The notes under the pieces were generated by a model, which saw only the letters and a list, made by a program, of their open reading frames with translations, was not told where the DNA came from and did not search any database. Source: Carboxydothermus islandicus (GTDB taxonomy: Bacteria > Bacillota > Z-2901 > Carboxydothermales > Carboxydothermaceae). From it: a stretch of DNA of 42,907 nt. A program made the translations under genes and the position numbers. Shown one piece after another: positions 1 through 7,729 of the stretch. Each line of letters starts with the position of its first letter. Positions within the stretch are counted from its first letter, which is position 1. The stretch lies in the NCBI RefSeq assembly GCF_001950325.1, contig NZ_BDJL01000141.1, positions 228 through 43,134 on the forward strand, written 5' to 3'.

Positions 1-407
1 TTTTTTTATGTTTTAATATCTTTTTCTTCGCTCATTTATACTTCAGTTTTATAAAACAAACACCTTTCTACCGTTAAGGATGTTTCTAACTTTTTTATCA
101 TTTCCTTTAACTTTTCAGCAGTTGGCTGACATAGCCTTACGACCTTAGCCCATTTAATTTGCATTGTTGCTTTTTAACGAGTTTACCTACATCTAAGTAT
201 TAAAAAAATTGAATGAAAAGTCAATAAAAATTTTAAAATTTGTCAAATGATGCTAATTCCTGTTTCTTTAGTATGATAGAGTAAAAAAAGTAAAATAAAA
301 CACATCATAAAGATTGTTGGAAAGCTTGACATTAAGGCTCTTTTTATCTTTATGTAACCATTTTATTGGTAATTAATTTAATTTGCATTTCAGTTATAAG
401 GTATTTT
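1..407. other. AT-rich gene-free window edge
   Basis: No convincing coding region or RNA gene is visible on either strand. The stretch is very AT-rich. A 14-bp sequence (152-165) recurs at 376-389, but both copies are almost pure A/T. A TTGACA hexamer sits at 326-331 without a good -10 partner at 17 nt (TTTATG at 349-354), so a promoter is only weakly suggested and would read antisense into the recombinase gene. This is the 3' flank of the minus-strand recombinase, and no clear terminator hairpin was found. Confidence 0.5.
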
Positions 408-1259
408 TTAAAGCAAATCGATGTACTCTGCTAATTCTTCGGTAGTTGAAACAGTATATCTTGCCACAGTTTGCAGTGACACGGAACCGTCAGATTTAAA
501 GTGTCCAAGCAACTTGGCTACTTTATCCAGGCTGGCCCCGCTTTTAATCAGGTTTTTGGCGAAAGTATGCCTAAGCTGGTGAGGATGCAGGTTTTCTATT
601 CCTGCAAGTTCTCCTGCCGCTTTCACCCTTTTGTAAATAGATGACGGATTCATCGGTTTGCCCTTCCAACCAGGAAGAACATACTCATATTTGGACTTTC
701 TTTTTAACTCATTTAAGGTATCCCTTAAAAGCGGGTGCAGTGGCACTTCCCGAACCCGTCCCATCTTACCTATAACCTGTAATTTTTTATCTTTGATATT
801 ATCCCATTTTAATTCAGCCATTTCTGATACCCTAAGTCCTGCTAGAAGCCCAAGATAAATTATAACTCGGTCTTTTAATTTCAGCGCATCGCAGATCGTT
901 AAAAGTCTTTTACGTTCAAAATCACTTAAAGACTTTGGCTGTTGAACAGGAACTACTGCTGCCTTCACTTTTTTCCATAAATCTTTTTTCAGGCCAATAA
1001 CTTCGTATATCTTGCCCAGGAGTACCAACCTGTAGTTGGCGGTGGAGATTTCATTTTTTTTGAGCAAAGAATAATAAAATTCCTGGGCATCGACTACATT
1101 TGCTTTTTCAACGTCTATACCTCTTTCCCACAAGAACTCTTTCCAGATTTTCCAAGCCCTCCAGTATCCTTCAATTGTTCTTTTATTCAAATTCTCTTCC
1201 AGGGCCCAAATCAAAAATTTTTCAAAATATGGATCTTGACCCTTTTGTTCTTTTCTCAT
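408..1259 (-). CDS. Tyrosine recombinase (phage integrase / XerC-D family)
   Basis: This 283-aa protein is a site-specific DNA strand-exchange enzyme of the tyrosine recombinase family. Seen: an N-terminal SAM-like core-binding domain (about residues 10-95) and a catalytic domain (about 108-283). The catalytic set appears complete: Arg143 in GLRVSE, Lys165 in GKMGR, His227 and Arg230 in HPHQLRH, His253 in LLGH, and the nucleophile Tyr268 in VARYTV. The length suits simple Xer-like or small integron-like enzymes, without the long arm-binding domain of temperate phage integrases. The ATG has AAGGAGA about 15 nt upstream, a long spacing. It is divergent from the chemotaxis-like gene and lies in the AT-rich left part of the window, which suggests mobile or island DNA, but no excisionase, phage gene or att site is seen. 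It could also be a chromosomal Xer paralogue. Confidence 0.88.
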   Translation of the reverse strand: MRKEQKGQDPYFEKFLIWALEENLNKRTIEGYWRAWKIWKEFLWERGIDVEKANVVDAQEFYYSLLKKNEISTANYRLVLLGKIYEVIGLKKDLWKKVKAAVVPVQQPKSLSDFERKRLLTICDALKLKDRVIIYLGLLAGLRVSEMAELKWDNIKDKKLQVIGKMGRVREVPLHPLLRDTLNELKRKSKYEYVLPGWKGKPMNPSSIYKRVKAAGELAGIENLHPHQLRHTFAKNLIKSGASLDKVAKLLGHFKSDGSVSLQTVARYTVSTTEELAEYIDLL

Positions 1260-1357
1260 ATCAGTAACGCCATTCTCCTTTTCTTAAGTTTTCAAAAAAA
1301 CAAGGTCTGCAAAAAATTATAACTTATCTTTTCTTAGACTAACACTTTTGGATTAAG

Positions 1358-1385
1358 AGTCAATATTTAAATTAAAATATTGACT
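1358..1385. promoter_or_regulatory. Perfect inverted repeat (operator-like) between divergent genes
   Basis: AGTCAATATTT at 1358-1368 is repeated inverted as AAATATTGACT at 1375-1385, with a 6-nt AAATTA centre. The right arm contains a TTGACT (1380-1385) that could be a -35 for the rightward gene, with ATAATT at 1401-1406 as a loose -10 (15-nt spacer). An 11-bp perfect arm in a divergent region is the usual look of a dimeric repressor site. The XRE protein encoded at 2437-2745 is an obvious but unproven candidate binder. Confidence 0.45.
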
Positions 1386-1485
1386 TATATAAACAATTAA
1401 ATAATTAGCCAGCATTGAATAATCAAATAATTAACCACCAATGAAATTTTTTGCCTTTGAGGCAAGTTGGAAAAGAGGAATTTGG

Positions 1486-2376
1486 ATGATTGAGTTGATA
1501 GAAGTACTTTTGATTTTGGAAAAACAAATTGAAAAAGTGATAAAAACAAGTGAAAGTGCGGTATTAGAAATAGTTCAATCTGTAGAAAACAGCATGACTG
1601 TGCTAAAAAATAGCAAAGATTTAATTGCCAGTTCTATGCTGGAGGTATTGGAGCTAAATCGAAAAAGTATTGCGGCAATTAATGAAGTGGTAGAGGAAAA
1701 TGCTAGAGTACTGCAGGAAGTGGAGGATTATATTCGCCAGTTAGTTACAAAGATTAACGATGTCTTTCAATTATGGGATAAAGAGGAGCAGGCAGCATTG
1801 GTAGAGATTTTAGAAAAAATTAACCGAAAAACCAGGGTAGTAGCGTTAAATGCTTCGATAGAAGCTGCCCGTCTGGGAGCTGCCGGTCGAAATTTTGCTG
1901 TTGTAGCCAAAGAGATCCAAGGTTTGGTAAGTCAAACGTCTGAGGCTATTGGAAACTTAGCGGAGCATAATAAAACTTTTAAGGGAAAAGTGGAAGAATT
2001 AAGTGGAAGCTTAGAAGAACTTGAAAACTATTTTTTAAGTCAATTGAGAGCTGCCAATGAAAAGATTAAGGAAAGCGGGAAGATAAGCCGGGAGTGGGGC
2101 CAGAAGGTCAGTGACATTTTTTCTAAGGCTGATACAGCTTTAAAGGATTTAGAAGAAGTAATTTCTCGAGGAGTTATTAATTTTCAATTTCAAGATATTA
2201 TTGCTCAAAGGCTAAATAATGTTATTCAAGGGTTGAGAGTTATTGAAGAACACTTGGAAGGTAAGGAACAAGGGGAATTATTGAGTAAAATTAAAGCGCT
2301 TTATAATTCTGAAGAAGAGCGAAGAATTCACCAAAGTACTTTAGATGCTGAACTGTTGAATGTTGAATTTTTCTAA
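1486..2376 (+). CDS. Soluble methyl-accepting-chemotaxis-like signalling protein
   Basis: An almost wholly alpha-helical protein of 296 aa with the hairpin-tip signature of chemoreceptor signalling domains (ALNASIEAAR, then GRNFAVVAKEI, about residues 114-145), which in the family contacts CheA and CheW. There is no transmembrane segment and no recognisable ligand-binding domain. The C-terminal part carries FQFQDIIAQRL, a motif also found in other chemotaxis-associated coiled-coil proteins. It is short for a receptor, so it is probably a cytoplasmic transducer. Start: an in-frame ATG at 1441 has no ribosome binding site, whereas ATG 1486 follows AGAGG at 1474-1478, so I chose 1486. Downstream lie an XRE regulator (60 bp gap) and an HD-GYP gene; no che genes are in the window. 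Confidence 0.8.
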   Translation: MIELIEVLLILEKQIEKVIKTSESAVLEIVQSVENSMTVLKNSKDLIASSMLEVLELNRKSIAAINEVVEENARVLQEVEDYIRQLVTKINDVFQLWDKEEQAALVEILEKINRKTRVVALNASIEAARLGAAGRNFAVVAKEIQGLVSQTSEAIGNLAEHNKTFKGKVEELSGSLEELENYFLSQLRAANEKIKESGKISREWGQKVSDIFSKADTALKDLEEVISRGVINFQFQDIIAQRLNNVIQGLRVIEEHLEGKEQGELLSKIKALYNSEEERRIHQSTLDAELLNVEFF

Positions 2377-2436
2377 AAAATTTTGCGTTAATTAGAAAAC
2401 TTGTTCTTCTAGGACTGGTGATATGGGTGATTTTCT

Positions 2437-2745
2437 TTGGCCGTTAAGAACAGAATCAGGTTAATTCGAAAGAAAAGAAAAATTAAGAGTAGAGAACTAG
2501 CTGAGCTGGTAGGGATTTCTTATTGGGCATTAAACAAGTATGAAATCCATGAACGGGAACCAAGTATCGAAATTCTTTGGAAAATAGCAAAGGAATTAAA
2601 AGTGAGTCTCGAATACCTTGCCGGGCTTGTGGAAGAAGAAAATCCTTATAATGATGTAATTAAAAAAATTTACCAATTACCTGATGAAGCTATAGAAGAA
2701 GTTAACCTTTTTCTGGATTTTTTGCTGTTCAAGTATAAAGCCTGA
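2437..2745 (+). CDS. XRE-family helix-turn-helix regulator
   Basis: A 102-aa protein whose residues about 6-62 form a Cro/C1-type (HTH_3) DNA-binding domain: RLIRKKRKIKSRELAELVGI followed by the recognition-helix region with YWALNKYE and the EPSIEILWKIAKEL helix. The C-terminal 35 residues (PDEAIEEVNLFLDFLLF) are a short amphipathic dimerisation-like tail common in small XRE regulators. The start is TTG at 2437, supported by GGGTGAT seven to eight nt upstream; an out-of-frame ATG at 2423 is ignored. It follows the chemotaxis-like gene by 60 bp and precedes the HD-GYP gene by 51 bp, so co-transcription is possible. Its target is unknown; the palindrome at 1358-1385 is one candidate. Confidence 0.82.
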   Translation: MAVKNRIRLIRKKRKIKSRELAELVGISYWALNKYEIHEREPSIEILWKIAKELKVSLEYLAGLVEEENPYNDVIKKIYQLPDEAIEEVNLFLDFLLFKYKA

Positions 2746-2796
2746 AGAGCGGTTTATGATTAATTTTTCAATACTGACAATAGGAGTGGAAACTTA

Positions 2797-4065
2797 ATGT
2801 ACACAGTCGATTTGACTGACGTAGTAGTTGCATTAACAAAGGCTTTGGAGTTTACTAAAGGCGATTTTGCACATCACCATGAAAGGGTAGCATATATTGC
2901 TGCATCTATCGGGAATAAGCTAAAGCTTCCAGCGAAAGATTACGAAACACTGTTTTGGGCAGCTTACCTCCACGATTTAGGTGCAGGAGCAAGATTGATG
3001 AATCTAGACGATATATCTTTACTCGATAAATACGATTCCAAACATGCTGAATTGGGCTATGAACTTTTAAAAGATGTGCCTTTTTTTCGGGAGGTAGCCG
3101 AAGTAATTAAGCTTCACCACCGAAGGTTTATGGATTATCCATTGGAAGATCGGTACAAAACTGTTTCTCTTTTAAGTCAAATTATCTTTGCTGCTGACCA
3201 GATTGAGTTACTTCTTGCTCCTAGAAAATTGGCTTTATTGCAACGTAGAGAAATCGAACGTTACTTTAGTAAAAATACTAAAATTCTTTTTAACGATTTA
3301 ATCGTAGAAGCATTTTTAGAACTTTCGAAGCAGGAAAGCTTCTGGATAGACCTTAGCCATTACTATATCGAGGAAAGGCTTTCGGAATTAAGGCCAAAAA
3401 CAAAAATTATGGCCGGCGAAAAGGAATTAAAACTTTTGTCAGTACCTTTTGCTTACATAATTGACGCTAAAAGCCATTTCACCAAAACGCACTCCTTAAA
3501 TGTTGCCGTTTTAAGCGGCCAGCTTGCTGAAACTGCCGGACTTACAGAACAAAGAGCGTTGATAGAAATAGCAGGGCTCGTCCATGACATAGGAAAACTT
3601 GGTGTTCCAAATAAAATTCTCGAAAAAAACGGGCCTTTAACTGAAAGCGAATTTGCAATAATAAAAGCTCATCCCTACTTTTCGTACCATTTGCTAAACA
3701 AAGTTTCAGGCTTTGAAGATATAGCTCGGTGGGCAGGATACCACCACGAGCAGCCAAACGGACAGGGCTATCCTTTTAAAGCTTCCGGCGAGCAGTTATG
3801 TGTTCCTTCAAGAATTATTGCCGTGGCGGACAAGTGGGTAGCTTTAACGGAGAAACGCCCTTACCGGGATGCTTTAAATACGAAAGATGCTTTAGAAATT
3901 TTAACCGATATGACAGCAAAAGAAATCGTTGATAGAAAGATAGTAAATTTGCTTAAAGAAAACATAGACTACTTTATAAATAATGCAAACTTAGAAATTC
4001 AAAATATTACCGAAAAAGAAATTGGGGGTAAAAATCCGGCAGTCTATCAAACAAAGATGCGTTGA
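2797..4065 (+). CDS. Tandem HD / HD-GYP domain protein (predicted c-di-GMP phosphodiesterase)
   Basis: This 422-aa cytoplasmic protein carries two HD-type metal-dependent phosphohydrolase modules. The N-terminal module has HHER (27-30), HD at 59-60 (AAYLHDLG) and HH at 107-108. The C-terminal module is a full HD-GYP domain: H232 in THSLNV, HDIGK at 263-267, HH at 316-317 and GQGYP with GYP at 324-326. HD-GYP enzymes hydrolyse cyclic di-GMP; this activity is inferred from the family. There is no membrane segment, receiver or PAS domain, so the input signal is unclear, though the N-terminal HD half could sense. GGAGTGG precedes the ATG at good spacing. It is the last gene of the AT-rich left block, and a palindrome with a T-run at 4121 may end transcription. 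Confidence 0.85.
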   Translation: MYTVDLTDVVVALTKALEFTKGDFAHHHERVAYIAASIGNKLKLPAKDYETLFWAAYLHDLGAGARLMNLDDISLLDKYDSKHAELGYELLKDVPFFREVAEVIKLHHRRFMDYPLEDRYKTVSLLSQIIFAADQIELLLAPRKLALLQRREIERYFSKNTKILFNDLIVEAFLELSKQESFWIDLSHYYIEERLSELRPKTKIMAGEKELKLLSVPFAYIIDAKSHFTKTHSLNVAVLSGQLAETAGLTEQRALIEIAGLVHDIGKLGVPNKILEKNGPLTESEFAIIKAHPYFSYHLLNKVSGFEDIARWAGYHHEQPNGQGYPFKASGEQLCVPSRIIAVADKWVALTEKRPYRDALNTKDALEILTDMTAKEIVDRKIVNLLKENIDYFINNANLEIQNITEKEIGGKNPAVYQTKMR

Positions 4066-4120
4066 GAATCTGTTTAATTGGCGTTATCGCAGAAAAAGCA
4101 CTGTCATTATTGTTAGTGCC

Positions 4121-4138
4121 AACTGTCGACAGTTTTTT
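4121..4138 (+). terminator. Possible weak terminator after the HD-GYP gene
   Basis: A perfect 14-bp palindrome (AACTGTCGACAGTT, 4121-4134) runs into four more T residues (4135-4138). As RNA it would give only a five-pair stem with a TCGA loop, so termination would be weak; it might instead be a protein-binding palindrome. It lies 55 bp after the HD-GYP stop codon. Confidence 0.4.
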
Positions 4139-4236
4139 GGGTAAATAACTAAAAAGGTACATATTTGTAGTAAAATATTAAAGGGATAAAATAAAATCAA
4201 AAAAATTTTTACTGAAACACTTAATAACTGTTACTT

Positions 4237-4266
4237 TTGTATGGTACGGTCCCCCTCCACTATGAT
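4237..4266 (+). promoter_or_regulatory. Candidate promoter upstream of the TIM-barrel-like gene
   Basis: TTGTAT at 4237-4242 and TATGAT at 4261-4266 are separated by 18 nt. The -10 lies inside a small inverted repeat (CACTAT 4258-4263, ATAGTG 4269-4274). Transcription would begin about 4273, only about 10 nt before the strong terminator hairpin at 4283. Confidence 0.4.
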
Positions 4267-4282
4267 AAATAGTGTAAAAGAT

Positions 4283-4309
4283 GGCCTGCAAACCATGCAG
4301 GCCTTTTTT
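4283..4309 (+). terminator. Strong intrinsic terminator just upstream of a gene start
   Basis: GGCCTGCA (4283-4290) pairs perfectly with TGCAGGCC (4296-4303) around a 5-nt loop, followed by six T (4304-4309). The Shine-Dalgarno of the next gene starts only 8 nt later, at 4317. It either closes transcription from the left block or acts as an attenuator for the gene at 4329. Confidence 0.85.
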
Positions 4310-4328
4310 GGCATTAAGGAGAGATGAT

Positions 4329-5180
4329 ATGAATATGCGTCGGTATTTTTTGCTGGGAGTCCTTACTTTAACAGTGGCTTTGCTTTTTATTGTTTTTATT
4401 TTTCCTATTAAAGTACTGCCCCGAGGGGTGTGGACATGGGATATTTCATTGACGAAAGAGCAAGACTTTTGGGAAATATTAACGGAATATAAAATAAAAA
4501 CGTTGTACCTGCAAATACCGCCCAAAATTAATTCCGAGCAAATGGCTAAAATTTTAACGGAAGCTAAAAAATTGGAAAAAGAAGTTTATGCCCTGGGGGG
4601 AGAACCAAGCTGGGGACTAAAAGAAAACCAGGAGGAAGTATTAGCTTTTATTGATAAAGTTATCGACTTAAATCAGAAACTTCCGGTAAAATTTGCCGGG
4701 ATTCAGCTTGATATAGAGCCTTACTTACTGCCCGATTGGGAAAGAAACTGGCAGGCAGTAGCGGTAGAATATTTAGATATTCTTAAGCTTGTTAAAGAGA
4801 AACTTTCCGGATCGGGGCTTTCCTTTGAAGTGGTGGTACCTTTTTGGTTTGATGAGGGAGAGAAGTCCTTTCGCCTAACCTATCAGGGAAGGGAAAACTA
4901 TTTATCCGGACATATTTTAGAGCTGGTAGCGGGGATTTCGGTAATGGCTTACCGGGAAAACTACGAGGAAATACCGGTGGTTTGTAAGGAAGAATTAGCT
5001 TTAGGAGAAAAATATGGTAAGAAGGTGCGGGTGGGGATTGAAGTAAAATATTTTCAAAATAGCAACCAAGTATTATTTACGGCTGTATCGAAGTTAGAAA
5101 AAAGTTTTCGCGACTATCTTTCTTTTGGTGGCATTGTGTTTCATGATTATTTTGCTTTACAAAAATTAAATGATAGATAA
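4329..5180 (+). CDS. Membrane-anchored TIM-barrel-like protein of unknown function
   Basis: I do not recognise a named family for this 283-aa protein. Residues 5-26 form a single hydrophobic segment with a basic start (MNMRRY), so it is probably a signal anchor with the rest outside the membrane. The body alternates helices and strands like a TIM barrel, and residues 124-130 read GIQLDIE, resembling the strand-4 motif of family 18 glycosidases that carries the catalytic Glu (here Glu130, with Asp128). A polysaccharide- or peptidoglycan-related hydrolase is possible but not shown. Start: ATG 4329 has AAGGAGA at 4317-4323; an in-frame ATG at 4281 lies inside the terminator hairpin and is rejected. 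It is monocistronic, behind a promoter/terminator arrangement. Confidence 0.7.
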   Translation: MNMRRYFLLGVLTLTVALLFIVFIFPIKVLPRGVWTWDISLTKEQDFWEILTEYKIKTLYLQIPPKINSEQMAKILTEAKKLEKEVYALGGEPSWGLKENQEEVLAFIDKVIDLNQKLPVKFAGIQLDIEPYLLPDWERNWQAVAVEYLDILKLVKEKLSGSGLSFEVVVPFWFDEGEKSFRLTYQGRENYLSGHILELVAGISVMAYRENYEEIPVVCKEELALGEKYGKKVRVGIEVKYFQNSNQVLFTAVSKLEKSFRDYLSFGGIVFHDYFALQKLNDR

Positions 5181-5240
5181 GTAAAAATAAAAACCTATTT
5201 AAAAAGGGCAAACTCTAGCCCCATGTTTACAATTAAAAAG

Positions 5241-5269
5241 TTTTTGTAAAAACGAAAAGCCTTTATAAT
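5241..5269 (+). promoter_or_regulatory. Candidate promoter of dut
   Basis: A perfect TATAAT (5264-5269) lies 43 nt before the dut start. The -35 region 17 nt upstream (TTTTTG, 5241-5246) is poor, so only the -10 is convincing. Confidence 0.35.
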
Positions 5270-5311
5270 TATAAAAAGGGAGAAACTAAACAGGTGAATA
5301 TGGAGGAGACA

Positions 5312-5752
5312 ATGCGCGGATTTAAGATTGTAAGTTTTTTTGAGGACAAAGGAATCAACATCCCCCGGCGTAAGACCAAAGCCAGTGCCGGTTATGATCT
5401 GGAAGCAGCGGAGGATGTGGTTTTAAACCCGGGTGAGGTAAAACTGGTGCCTACCGGTGTTAAAGCTTATATGCCCGAAGATGAAGTGCTTCTCATTTAC
5501 ATTAGAAGTAGCCTTGCGGTGAAAAAAGGCTTGATTCTCGCCAACGGCGTAGGGGTAGTAGATGCGGATTATTACGATAATCCGGAAAACGAAGGCCATA
5601 TCATGGTACCTTTGTTTAACCCCGGGAAAGAACCGGTAACGATCAGGAAAGGGGAACGGATAGCCCAGGGGATTTTTACAAAATATTTAAAGACCGAGGA
5701 TGACCAGGCAGAAGGCCAAAGAACGGGAGGGTTTGGATCTACCGGTCAGTAA
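5312..5752 (+). CDS. dut: Deoxyuridine 5'-triphosphate nucleotidohydrolase (dUTPase)
   Basis: dUTPase hydrolyses dUTP to dUMP and pyrophosphate, keeping uracil out of DNA and feeding dTMP synthesis. All five motifs of the trimeric family are visible in order: ASAGYDL (motif 1), RSSLAVKKG (motif 2), GVVDADYYDNPENEG (motif 3, with the catalytic Asp and the uracil-binding Tyr), GERIAQG (motif 4) and the flexible C-terminal RTGGFGSTG (motif 5). At 146 aa it has the usual length. GTG 5294 and ATG 5300 are in frame, but GGAGGAG at 5302-5308 sits just before ATG 5312, which is chosen. It is a single gene followed by the tRNA-Arg gene with its own promoter. Confidence 0.95.
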   Translation: MRGFKIVSFFEDKGINIPRRKTKASAGYDLEAAEDVVLNPGEVKLVPTGVKAYMPEDEVLLIYIRSSLAVKKGLILANGVGVVDADYYDNPENEGHIMVPLFNPGKEPVTIRKGERIAQGIFTKYLKTEDDQAEGQRTGGFGSTGQ

Positions 5753-5784
5753 AAAAATAACAGTAAAATTTCTTTCTTAACAAC

Positions 5785-5812
5785 TTGCCTTCAAGCGAAA
5801 AATGTGTATAAT
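5785..5812 (+). promoter_or_regulatory. Promoter of tRNA-Arg(CCG)
   Basis: TTGCCT (5785-5790) and a perfect TATAAT (5807-5812) with a 16-nt spacer lie 24 nt upstream of the tRNA. Confidence 0.7.
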
Positions 5813-5836
5813 AGTAAGAGCGAGGAATAAAGAAAT

Positions 5837-5911
<75 letters not shown>

Positions 5912-5923
5912 TAAATTGCACAA

Positions 5924-5957
5924 AAACCGGGTTCTATAGGGCCCGGTTTATTTTTTT
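5924..5957 (+). terminator. Terminator after tRNA-Arg
   Basis: AAACCGGG (5924-5931) pairs with CCCGGTTT (5942-5949), followed by A and seven T. Confidence 0.85.
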
Positions 5958-6031
5958 AACTAAAGCAGGAAAAATTAAACTAATGTAGAAGAGAATAGTG
6001 AAAAATAATCAGAAAATTTTACCAACAGGGA

Positions 6032-7729
6032 GTGAGGGGTATTAAAGGCAGGTATTTTTACCTGACCCTTTTGTTAGTGCTGCCATTAGTGATAGTGGGA
6101 ACGGTCATGTATTATTTTTTATACCTGGAAATACCGGAGTTATCGAAAAAAAATTTAACCTATGTTGCGGTACATATGGCGAAGGAAATTGAAAAAGACC
6201 TAACGGATATTAACGATTTGGAAATTTCTGAGCAAAACGAAATAAATTTAATTTTAACTCATTTTCCCGATATGATGATAAGTTTTATAAAATGTCCAAA
6301 TTTGGAAATTATAGCTCGCTATGCCAATGTAAATGGCAAATTAGCTAAAGATAGCGAATTAATCGGAGGGATACTTACCGGAGAAATTAAAGATATTATC
6401 ATTAAAAAACGCTATCCTTATTTTGGTAAGTTAAGCTTAGCCGACGGGAAAGCCTATGTTTACCTCCACCCGGTTTACGTGAAGAAAGAGCTGGTGGGTT
6501 TTGTTCTTACCCAGCAAAACCGAAATTACTTATCGGTAGTGGTTGGCGAAATTTTGAGGCTTAGCGGAACGGTGTTATTTTTAGTGCTCCTGGTGGGAAT
6601 AGGATATAGTTTACATTATGTTTTTTTAAACGACCGGAGGACTCTTGCCCTTACAAAATCTAACTGGGATTTGCAGCGAAAATTAAATGCCGTTTTGGAA
6701 AATGCACAAACGGGGATTGTTTTAGTTGACAGGGATTTAACTATTACCTACATAAATCCCTCGGCGGAAGAGTTTTTTAAGGTTTCTTTTGTAGAAGCTG
6801 TGGGAAAACAGTACGATGAGTTTATCAAAAGCTATATTATAACCGAGGAAGAGAAAAAGTCATCATTTTTAGTACATACTTTAAAAACCGGAAATACCGT
6901 TTATAGAAAAACGATAACTTTTCAAGTTCTGGGAGAAATGCGTTTGGGGGAAGTTTGTACGGGAATTATCCAAAATAATTTGGGACAAATTGACGGAGCT
7001 TTTTTATTTATCCAGGACATAACCGACAAAAGGCAGAAAGAAGAGTTAGCTGCCAAAACCCTGCAGTTAGCAGCGGCGGGTGAAATTATTTCGGAACTCA
7101 CCCACGAATTAAAAAATGCCTTTACGGTGTTAACCGGTTTATCAAAACTTTGTCAGGATGGGCGGCCCGAGTTGAAAATGCTCGATGAGGAAATAAATCG
7201 GCTGTACCGCTTAACTACTGATTTTCTTAATTTAAACAAAGCTTACCGGGCTAAAAAAGAACGTTTTGATTTTCAAAAATTAGTGGTGGAAGTATTGGCC
7301 CTTGTTGACAGAGAAGCTCGAAAACAAAAGGTGAAAATTGAGACTTTTCTTCATTACCCCCCTTATTTAAAGGGGGACCGAAACCTTTTAAAACAAGCGC
7401 TCTTAAATGTTTTATTAAACGCCGTAGAAGCAATGGAAGGGGGTGGAGTTCTTAAGATTTATCTGGACTACAACGTTAAAAGCCGGGAAATAGTTTTAAC
7501 CGTGGCCGATAGCGGTCCCGGTATACCGCCGGAAATTTTGCAAAAAATTTGCCAGCCTTTCTTTACTACCAAGGAAAAGGGGACCGGCCTGGGTTTACCT
7601 TTTACCAAGAGGGTAGTGGAATTTCACTTGGGAAATTTAATGATTAAAAGCGAAGTGGGCAAAGGAACGTGGGTGATAATTACTTTACCGGTAGGGGAGG
7701 GTAGCTATGAAAAAATCCAGGTGGTATGA
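6032..7729 (+). CDS. Membrane PAS-domain sensor histidine kinase
   Basis: A 565-aa two-component sensor kinase. Transmembrane segments at about 8-31 and 177-199 frame an extracytoplasmic sensing region. A PAS domain spans about 215-335. The dimerisation/phosphoacceptor helix carries His358 in ELTHELKN. The ATPase domain has an N-box (Asn463 in LLNAVEAM), a G1 box (DSGPGI, 493-498), PFFTTK and GTGLGL (517-522). The H-box resembles kinases of the NtrB/KinA-like group. The start is uncertain: GTG 6032 is the only plausible initiator before the first membrane segment, but its purine-rich stretch lies too close. No response regulator lies next to it, so the kinase is an orphan; input into the sporulation phosphorelay is a reasonable guess for this kind of organism. 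The next gene overlaps by 23 bp. Confidence 0.88.
   Translation: MRGIKGRYFYLTLLLVLPLVIVGTVMYYFLYLEIPELSKKNLTYVAVHMAKEIEKDLTDINDLEISEQNEINLILTHFPDMMISFIKCPNLEIIARYANVNGKLAKDSELIGGILTGEIKDIIIKKRYPYFGKLSLADGKAYVYLHPVYVKKELVGFVLTQQNRNYLSVVVGEILRLSGTVLFLVLLVGIGYSLHYVFLNDRRTLALTKSNWDLQRKLNAVLENAQTGIVLVDRDLTITYINPSAEEFFKVSFVEAVGKQYDEFIKSYIITEEEKKSSFLVHTLKTGNTVYRKTITFQVLGEMRLGEVCTGIIQNNLGQIDGAFLFIQDITDKRQKEELAAKTLQLAAAGEIISELTHELKNAFTVLTGLSKLCQDGRPELKMLDEEINRLYRLTTDFLNLNKAYRAKKERFDFQKLVVEVLALVDREARKQKVKIETFLHYPPYLKGDRNLLKQALLNVLLNAVEAMEGGGVLKIYLDYNVKSREIVLTVADSGPGIPPEILQKICQPFFTTKEKGTGLGLPFTKRVVEFHLGNLMIKSEVGKGTWVIITLPVGEGSYEKIQVV

Noticed and set aside
326-354. TTGACA at 326 as a promoter
   Set aside because: There is no acceptable -10 at 16-18 nt and no gene downstream on that strand; it would only give RNA antisense to the recombinase gene.
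152-389. 14-bp direct repeat (152-165 and 376-389) near the recombinase as possible att sites
   Set aside because: The repeat is almost pure A/T in a very AT-rich stretch, so chance is likely. Both copies lie on one side of the recombinase and no cargo lies between them.
4281-4328. Upstream in-frame ATG at 4281 as start of the TIM-barrel-like gene
   Set aside because: It lies inside the terminator hairpin, lacks a ribosome binding site and adds a basic Cys-rich stretch before the signal anchor. ATG 4329 has AAGGAGA at correct spacing.
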